Source: Macrolepiota albuminosa | Taxonomy: Eukaryota; Basidiomycota; Agaricomycetes; Agaricales; Agaricaceae | Length of the DNA stretch: 64,000 nucleotides | NCBI GenBank assembly: GCA_027475525.1 | Contig: JAMWFC010000029.1 | Location: forward strand, 1 to 64,000 | Direction of reading: 5' to 3' | Shown: positions 56,534 to 64,000 of the stretch, one piece after another | Layout: every line of letters starts with the position of its first letter | Position numbering within the stretch: the stretch's first letter is position 1 | Notes under the pieces: model-generated | Database searches by the model: none | What the model was told of the DNA's origin: nothing | What the model saw: only the letters and a program-made list of their open reading frames with translations | Made by a program: the position numbers and the translations under genes

Positions 56534-59500
56534 CTACCACTATTACACTTTGCTTGCCAAGCAGGATGTTTCTATTTTTAACTGACAAACTTCATGTTTG
56601 TTAATCTTATTTTTTGTTCCCTCAGCAAGAAGAATTCAACTACAGTATGTAGAGTCTATATATACACTTGCCATCTTTCTTACAGATTCTTACAATCTAC
56701 TGCTAACACTTCTAACATCTAGAGCTTCAAACAAAATTTTCAGGCTCACTGCTGCTATTGCCTATAACTAAGACTGTCCACATTACTTCATAGCTTTGTA
56801 GAGGAATTCTAGTCTGCCCTGCATCTATTTATCAGACAACATTATTGTAGCATATCAGATTCTATTGTCAGGGATGTCTTCAGCATGTTTTGGGAGCCTG
56901 AGATGATCTTAAACACTGAAGACACATTAAGGATCTTTACAAGAGAAAATTGACAGTCCTACTGGCAAGCCTTATATCTACTAGTGCAGATGAGGTTTGA
57001 GGCTTATTTTGCTATGTCTAGCAGATTTGTTAATGCATATGCCTAAAATGATTGGGAGAAATAGAAAAAGTTGCTGGTCTTTGTCTGATTCAGAAGATTT
57101 CTGGACTTGAGCACATTGATGTTATGAACAAAATTGCTGGACATATGTTTTATGATGCCTTTCATGCTTTTCATTCTGTATCAACTCAGATTTTCTATTT
57201 TTGCAGACTTTTTTGATGACTCACCAGTACATTTGTAGCTACTAATCTTGTTAGCAAGTGCTGAATATATAGCTGTTAAAAAAGAACACAAATATAATGG
57301 TAAACAAATTATTGACTATATAAAGAAGAAGAAGAGCCAGTTCTCTCTAAAGAAAAAAAGCAAAAGAGCTACAATATATCATATGAGCTCTATAGACTAT
57401 TGACTAAAAGAACTCTTGGCAAGTTAACATTAACTCAAAAAATGATGACAGTCCTCCACTTTGGACAGAACACAAGCTTACATTTTTAACATCTACTACC
57501 AAAGACTAGTATATCAACATCTGCTTCTAATATGGCAATATCCAGTGTCAATAATGATTCTTCTATTCCTGCCCAATCTGACTTTGATGTCAAGGATAAT
57601 CAAAGAAGCTTAGAACAAAGTCTTTCAAGATTTATTTTTGGATTATATTATTATTTTAAAATTGATAAAATATAGCACAATTGAGCTGCAGATTGTAGAG
57701 AAGAAGTCTATGCAATTATATCTGTACAGACTAGCCATTAGCTGGGCTTGAGCACATCTCAGATGCTTCTCAAAGTGTGCCAGATTGGTATGTAGATAAC
57801 CTGGTCTTGAAAGAGCAACAGTTGGAGGAGTCAATCACTTAGTGCCTGTCTGAGCTAATTCCAAACTCCATCAATCAACTGAAGCAAGTCAACACTTTTT
57901 CATTGTTGTTTTTTATGCATGCTGTCAATAGACTTGAACTAAATGACTATAAGGATGTTCTAGCAAGATTATACTACATGGTTCTTCTATTTGCTATATC
58001 AAAGATAGAATTCTAGACAATGACCTTGTTGCTCAGATGGCATGTCTTGTCCTGACACTCCATAGTTGAAAGTTAGCCATTTCAATGCAAAGCAAAAGGT
58101 TTGCCTGCTACTTTTTGTTCATGTTGAGAAGATAGTTAATTCTGTCAAGATTTTTAGGCCTGCAATTAGCCACTTTATTATTTGTTTGTTTTTGCATTTC
58201 ATAGCATGCAGTTTTTTTTTTTTTGCTGCTCAGATATCAAGATGGGTTTGTGAATGAAGAGTTTGTAACATTACCTGTTCATAATAGCTCTTTTGGTGCT
58301 GTTGATTATCATTTACTCACAATTTTCACACATATCATCTATCCTATCTTTGTTGCAGTAATGATTTGAAGACTTTCTGTAATGCTAAGAATCTATGAAA
58401 CTGCAAATTTAAATGCCAAGTTTTAAATACTGCATAATTTATAGACCATAGATTTTCCTTCACATATTACAACTAAAGTTTGTATGGAGATTCCTTTGAG
58501 GAATCAGATCAGACACTGTCTTTACTTACAAGCACCTTTTGGTCAGGCCTTTGATTAACTGTCAAACCGTGAATTGTGAAATACTATTAAAAATAAATGT
58601 TATAAGACAGGAAATTAGTGGTGGTGATAATGCTCAGAGTTCGGTCAGTAACAAATGTAAAATACTATTACTGATCCAAAAGTCTGCATTGGACATGCTA
58701 AATATATTTAGCTTCACATGTCCTTTCAGCTTTATTCAAAGAAAATGGTTATCTATAGAAGAAAGCTTTAGACACTATAACATACCAAAGACCAGTAAAA
58801 ATACAATATAGTTGTTTATCAAAGAATTAATAAAATATTTTTGCTTGATGATATTCCATATCACACCTGTTATCATACATGGATTATAAAAAAGTTATCA
58901 AAAGACAAAGAAAAGTTACTTTGCTGATATTTTTAATTAATATCAATGATCTTCTTTGTAAGCTCATCTAGAATATTATTGAAACAATTTTAAATATAGC
59001 AAAAATAGATAATTACTATAAATTGCCTGAACAGTATCTGAATACAGATGAGGCTTGTCAAAACAAAGACCAGTTCTGGATCTATTTTTCTTTGTTTTTT
59101 TTTGCTTTGAGTTGAGCCAGCACTAGTGGTTTTGTAAGCAGAAGTGGCAGTGACATTGAAGCATTGTAATTAAATGCCAGGAATCATTTTGTAGCATAGT
59201 ATGCTATGTGGCCATGGCCACATAGCTTTTAATTAGTAGAATTAGATGAAATTATATTATATTTATTATAATATAATTTTATTTACATATATTATAAATA
59301 TTTACTTACTTGCTGCTTATTAAGCAGTTTATTTTTCTTTTTACACTATATAGTTAATAGATCAGTCTTGTCTGATTCTATACTATGTGAATCTAAACTC
59401 TTATAAAATCTATAACTTCATTATACATTTATCTTCAGAGTCTTTGATCTCAGTCAAGTCTAAATCTGATTTGTTGTTATTAATCACAACTTCATGCTAT

Positions 59501-60380
59501 AGACTATGCTTTTAGATTAGCAGACTAGCATGTATTATTAAAGGTAAGACTATGTTGTGAAAGAAAAAAAAATATATAAGTTCTTTAATTATATAGTATT
59601 TAGAGGTTAGTCAGTTTATTGATATTTTGTCTTTTAAAAATATCTTAAGTCTTAGCATATTTTAGTGATAGCCAAAAGCCAAGTCCAAGATTTAGTTTTA
59701 CATAATGCAACCATGAAAAACGTTTACTTTCCAGAGTCTTTTAATATTTAGATACTTATTTTATCAACTTTTTAGCAGTGATTCTATTAGGCAGAATAGA
59801 GTATTGAGATCTTTTATGGAACTTATAGCAAATCTCAGCCCAGAAAACATTTACTTCTATGAGTCTGCCCCATCTTCATTGCAATATAAAGTGTTTACAT
59901 TGCTGCTTTTCTTTGATGATAGTTTTGCAATATCACTTGAACAGTACCTTAAATACTCAGCTCCTTCTATGCCTACTCTTGCTACTACTTCTCAGAAAGT
60001 TAATACAAGACCTGAAGAAGAATAAGGAGAGTGCATATGTTGCCACTATTTTTTCAAAATATGATGCATTATATGTATTAGAAAGAATTTTATTTTACAA
60101 AGTGTTGACTAACATCAACCTATTGACTTGTCAACTCATGATATCAAGCTTTTAAATATTAGTCACATCTGCTATGATATATATTGAGATTCTATATCCA
60201 ATAAAATATCCTGGGAGCTGATAAGCTGTGTAATAAGTATGTTTTTTTTAAAAAAAAATAAATGATTTATCCAGCTTATATCTCAGAATAAAGCAACACA
60301 ATATTGTAGACATATTTTTTCATGCCTTGACACTTTATAGACAATACAAATTAAATATTTGTAACTACCAACTGCAAATA
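56534..60380. other. A+T-rich, CpG-void relic DNA
   Basis: About 3.8 kb with essentially no CG dinucleotides and no ORF above about 90 codons. Some stretches read as protein-like pieces (for example SVPDWYVDNLVLKEQQLEES near 57770 plus strand, and 58539-58811), which suggests a heavily mutated coding element, but no family is recognised. Confidence 0.5.
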
Positions 60381-60389
60381 AGCATATAT

Positions 60390-60790
60390 TCAATACTTAT
60401 TATTAACTTTTTGACAATAGTGTTAAGCAAATATTGAATGCTACTTATTACTAATCTTTTGACAACAGTATCAAGTAATTGTGATAAGTATGTGTTCAAT
60501 ACTTATTACTAACATTTTGAAAACAGTGTTAGCTATTTATATAAATATTGAATGCTACTTATTACTGATCTTTTGACATAGTGTTAACTAATTGTAATAA
60601 GTATTGAACACTACTTATTACTGAGCTTTTAACAATAATGTCAAGTAAGTATTAAATGCTACTTACTACTGACTTTTTAACAATAGTATCAAATAACTAT
60701 TAAATGCTACTTCTTACTAATCTTTTGACAATAGTGTGAACTAATTGTACAAGTAGTGAATGTCACTTATTACTGACTTTTTGACACAGT
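60390..60790. repeat. Degenerate tandem repeat, ~60-bp units
   Basis: About seven imperfect units built on TACTTATTACTGATCTTTTG, ACAATAGTGTTAACTAATTG and AATAAGTATTGAATGC. CpG-free. Confidence 0.8.
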
Positions 60791-60905
60791 AATGATGCCA
60801 ATAGTAGTTGGGTGCACTAGACGTTATGCAGTACAACACTGTTTTCAGTGTCTGACATGCATAGTTGTGAGAAGTTCTGACAGAATTTTGCTGGTGCATG
60901 GTATG
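60790..60905 (-). repeat. Family-X LTR fragment
   Basis: TGATGCCAATAGTAGTTGGG and what follows match the first ~115 bp of the inverted family-X LTR (3775-3885), including GTTGGGTG, TGCAGTACAA and GCATG. Similarity fades near 60905. Confidence 0.7.
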
Positions 60906-61261
60906 CCAGGAGATTGTTATTCACAAGTGGCAAGGTTACATGATAACTATTACCTCCACCGGTTGCCCTTTCTCTTGTCACACTCAGCACATCCGACCCC
61001 TAAGCCACTGGCTACCACATCCTTTGTTCATGGACCAATCATTGTTTCAACATATTAAATAGCTGTGAGCACATCTGTGAGGACCTCGTTGTCTCACTGC
61101 ACTTGCAAGTAGGCCTTTACTTTAGTACTTACCTACTGTCATCTCACACTGTGCTCGCAGTGCAGATCATTGTATATCATGTGTTTTTCTTCCCCTCCCA
61201 CCATTCCTATGTCATATACACCATTCTATTATACTTTATTTACTTTACCTACTAACTAGTC
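60906..61261. other. Unassigned relic sequence
   Basis: About 350 bp, more C-rich than its surroundings. No gene or repeat recognised. Confidence 0.4.
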
Positions 61262-61488
61262 CCTTGTAGTTAGCTTGAGCCTTGGCCCCTCTCACTTCCA
61301 GGAGGGAAAACCAATGCTTGAGAACTGTTTCAGGACTCAAGAAATCTCATTATTTCTTTTCTGCAACCTTACGCAACGACTTTTACTTTCTACAACTCAT
61401 CAAATTTATAAATCTTCACTTCATGTTACTCAAAGTTTATTTACTTCACTCCAGTTTAGCAGCCTCAAATTAAAGGGTCATTGTTGAA
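61262..61488 (+). repeat. Diverged repeat W, copy 2
   Basis: Counterpart of 52276-52525, immediately upstream of ORF-P copy 2. Confidence 0.45.
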
Positions 61489-61543
61489 AACTCCTTTGTA
61501 CATTGAGATCTTGAGTTCCACATGCATTGAGATGGCCATTTGA

Positions 61544-62489
61544 TTGTCGAAGGGTGCGGCAGTTGATCATCATACCTCAATACTGTTTACAAAAACTGTG
61601 CCATGGGGGTTTCCCATGAACCCCCAAGAGGCCCACAAATTGCTGGTGCTGGTGGAGAACAAGATGAAGGCACTGCCACTTTGTATTGAAGCCTACTATC
61701 TTCTGTGCAAATTCCAGTGCATATCCATGAATTATAGTTGACCATAGAGTGATTGCACCATAGAGCTGGTCTGTGGTCCTGAATTTGAACAAATCCTCCC
61801 CTCTTTTGACCTCAACAACCAGCAAATAGACCTGGCCATTCTATCCACACCCAAGAGGTACCTCCAATAAAAAGGGCAGGGGAACAAGCTTGTGTTTATG
61901 CTCACTAGATTTGACTCAGAAGGTATTTGACATACCTTCAACCTTGACTGCCTAGCACAGAATGTGCTTTACTTTTCATGCCCTGGTATGATGAATGCTG
62001 TCTTGGGCATTGCTGTGGACTATGTGTTCCATATTCACTTCCACACCCTCCCTGGGGCATGCCATTACACAAGGTGTATCACCTCAGGGGCAACCCAGAA
62101 GCCACTTTGCCAGGGTGCTGGCCTTTGTTATGGCTTGTCCAGGAATATACCATGAGGCTATTGAAGCCCACAATGCAGCCAACCCCAGTCAGCCATTTTT
62201 GCCAATGTCATGGACTGATGTGCAGTTCATGACCCCCCATTTTGATGACTCTATGTCAGTCAACATCAGTGAGGCCAACATATTAAGAGTTCTGTTAGCG
62301 AATCGTGTTCCAGTGAAATGGATAGACCATGCATATACCTTTGGCATGGTCTACCTGGAGAGTTATTTCCAGGCAACAAATTTTTTGTTGAATGTGTACT
62401 GTGTCAGGAACCCGTTCAAGAACTTGAGAGAAAACTTAAGACTTGAAAGAACGAGTGTACAAGAGTTGGCAACTGTATTGATTGCCTGA
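61544..62489 (+). pseudogene. ORF-P, undescribed repeat protein, copy 2
   Basis: Diverged homologue of the protein at 9480-11034. In order: MNPQEAHKLLVLVENKMKAL (about 61619-61680), KLVFMLTRFDSEG (61889-61927), MMNAVLGIAVDYVFHIHFH (61988-62044), VMACPGIYHEAIEAHNAANP (62127-62190) and VPVKWIDHAYTFGMVYLESY (62310-62370). Stops and frame changes occur at 61739, 61868, 61929 and near 62090. The longest clean segment is 61995-62489. The sequence is rich in aromatic residues with alternating hydrophobic helices. Family unknown; possibly a structural or accessory ORF of an LTR element. Confidence 0.5.
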
Positions 62490-63460
62490 AGATATTTACC
62501 AAATACATGAGGTTTATATAGTAGTTTAGGATAGGAAAAATCAGAATCAGGGTGAGATCGAATAGAGAAGATTTCAGAAATATAGTACAACGTGATAAAA
62601 TTAGGAGAAAAATAAGGAGAAGTAACAAAGAAAAAATACGTAGCTAGGAGCAGATGAGACATAGGAAAATGCTGACGAGAGTTGTTCTGAGTAATTACAA
62701 GGGATCGGTAAGTTTGTGACATACTGGGACATCAACAACAAACGGCACTGTAGACTTGATATCTATAGTAAGCCACCTGCAATTCCATAGTGGGATGGTT
62801 GGAGAACCTCTATTGCAGACAATGTAATCTGCCTTTGGGCACTACTCATATGAGAATTTGCTCAAGGTAATGCATACCTTGAGGAAGGATTCTATTATCC
62901 TGTCAGGATGAAACCCTGTCACTGCAATCTGTAGATGCATGGTCCACACCAAGGACTGCTACCACCCCCACCAGTGGTCACTTTGGCCACAGAGGACCAG
63001 TTGGTGAATTCTCCTCTTGCAGGAGCATATATGTCAGCTAACACCAACTTTGATATGGCTGCTTTTCTTGAGAGTGAGCTACACCACCTGCCATCTGCAT
63101 GAATATAGCAAGCATTACTTATAGTTATTGTCAGCTAACATCGACATCTAACAAACTACAGAAAATGTCTTATTGGTCTTGTGGAGAAGCTTGTGGACAC
63201 CACCCTTCTGGAGACTGTAACCAGTCTGAAAGAGAGGCATGTAACCAAGTGCTCTAGGTTCAACCTTAACTTTATTCCTTACTAAACAACCTACTCATTG
63301 TTCAGTAAATCTAGACTAAAATGCATATATTTCTAAATTACATAATAGACTATGTATAATTGTTGCCGCTACCTTACCTAAGGCAGCTTTTTGTTACACT
63401 ACTCATAGGACTGAATTAAATATTGATCTGGTTCTGTGGTGTGACTGTAAGCTACTGACA
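62490..63460. other. Unassigned sequence between two repeat proteins
   Basis: About 970 bp with stops in all frames. No domain recognised. Confidence 0.4.
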
Positions 63461-63469
63461 TTGTTTCAT

Positions 63470-64000
63470 TGTTTCATTGCCTCCATATGAGATTGTGCAT
63501 CCCTTCCTCTGCAGTGCACACAGTGGATAGTAACCTTTTCTCTTGGATACCTTGCCTAGCCAAGGCCTCTTCTACAAACACTCTCCCTTCTGTAGAAGAC
63601 ACTGATGAGCTGAGGTCACTCTCTGACCTTGGCCCCAAGCCCACCTGACTTTGGCCCTATTTTGCCTTGCTCACTTTCCAGCCTGCTGGAAGGCTTCTGG
63701 ACTCATTCCTTGAGCCACTCAAGCTTCATACCCCTCCCTCATCCTTACTCTCAAGCCACAACCACATCAGCTATAGCAAGCACCCCACATGGGCCCTCTG
63801 CCATTGTCCAAGCCTTGTCTTAACACCCATACTTTCCAACACACTCTCCACCTCTGCCTGCACTCTATCAACTTCACCTCCCTCATGACCTTTGCCTTCT
63901 CCAAGTACATGCTTTTGCTTACATGCACACCCATCAGCACAAGCATCCTGAACAGCTTGAAGCCAATTGTGTGTTGCACCTTGACCTTGGGAAGTGACTT
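63470..64000 (-). pseudogene. Repeat protein at window edge, broken
   Basis: Reads on the minus strand from beyond the right edge: HNWLQAVQDACADGCACKQK, HVLGEGKGHEGGEVDRVQAE, a stop near 63775, then VSSTEGRVFVEEALARQGIQ and RLLSTVCTAEEGMHNLIWRQ (63610-63470). The first block recurs at 36819-36950 and the last at 51880-52060, so the protein belongs to a dispersed family. No function recognised. Confidence 0.45.

Overview
The window looks like nuclear DNA of a basidiomycete fungus, probably an Agaricomycete with a transposon-rich genome. A compact island of four intron-rich protein genes (about 26.9-36.4 kb; introns 44-61 nt, normal CpG content) sits between two large blocks of nested transposable elements. 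The island encodes a P-loop NTPase with a restriction-endonuclease-like C-terminal region, the conserved AAA+ helicase RVB2, a Gfo/Idh/MocA oxidoreductase and a C2H2 zinc-finger protein. I worked out splice models for all four; each gives a single open frame whose length is divisible by three.

Left block, 1-26.9 kb. A Ty3/Gypsy chromovirus remnant (1.9-8.0 kb) carries two ~1 kb solo LTRs (family X) in opposite orientations. A ~0.5 kb solo LTR (family Y) lies inside the right X copy and another at its end. Target-site duplications are legible at each insertion, and excising the X copies restores the Gypsy frame. Next come a stop-broken ORF (8.1-9.2 kb) and a protein family I do not recognise (ORF-P, 9.5-11.0 kb), which recurs in diverged form at 61.5-62.5 kb. 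An autonomous Helitron (about 11.7-26.7 kb, coding on the minus strand, Rep-helicase broken by one stop codon) is flanked head-to-tail by a ~0.6 kb deletion derivative and by a further partial end. A full-length Tad1-like LINE (18.6-26.1 kb, minus strand) is inserted in the Helitron leader, with a 32-nt oligo-T tract and a 17-bp target duplication.

Right block, 38.9-64 kb. A nearly full-length, stop-riddled Ty1/Copia element with two LTRs (38.9-45.0 kb) is followed by an older Copia copy (45.2-51.3 kb) carrying a family-Y solo LTR and a Copia-type solo LTR. Beyond it lies A+T-rich, CpG-starved relic DNA containing two more Y LTRs, a ~60-bp degenerate tandem repeat, a family-X fragment, the second ORF-P copy, and at the window edge a minus-strand repeat protein that also has a fragment near 36.9 kb.

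Two cross-cutting observations stand out. First, the same repeat family can be CpG-rich in one copy and CpG-depleted in another, which suggests methylation-linked C-to-T decay. Second, four exact tandem duplications in unrelated sequence all have a unit of exactly 77 bp, a pattern more like unresolved assembly-graph overlaps than biology.

All family assignments come from motif recognition by eye; no database search was run.
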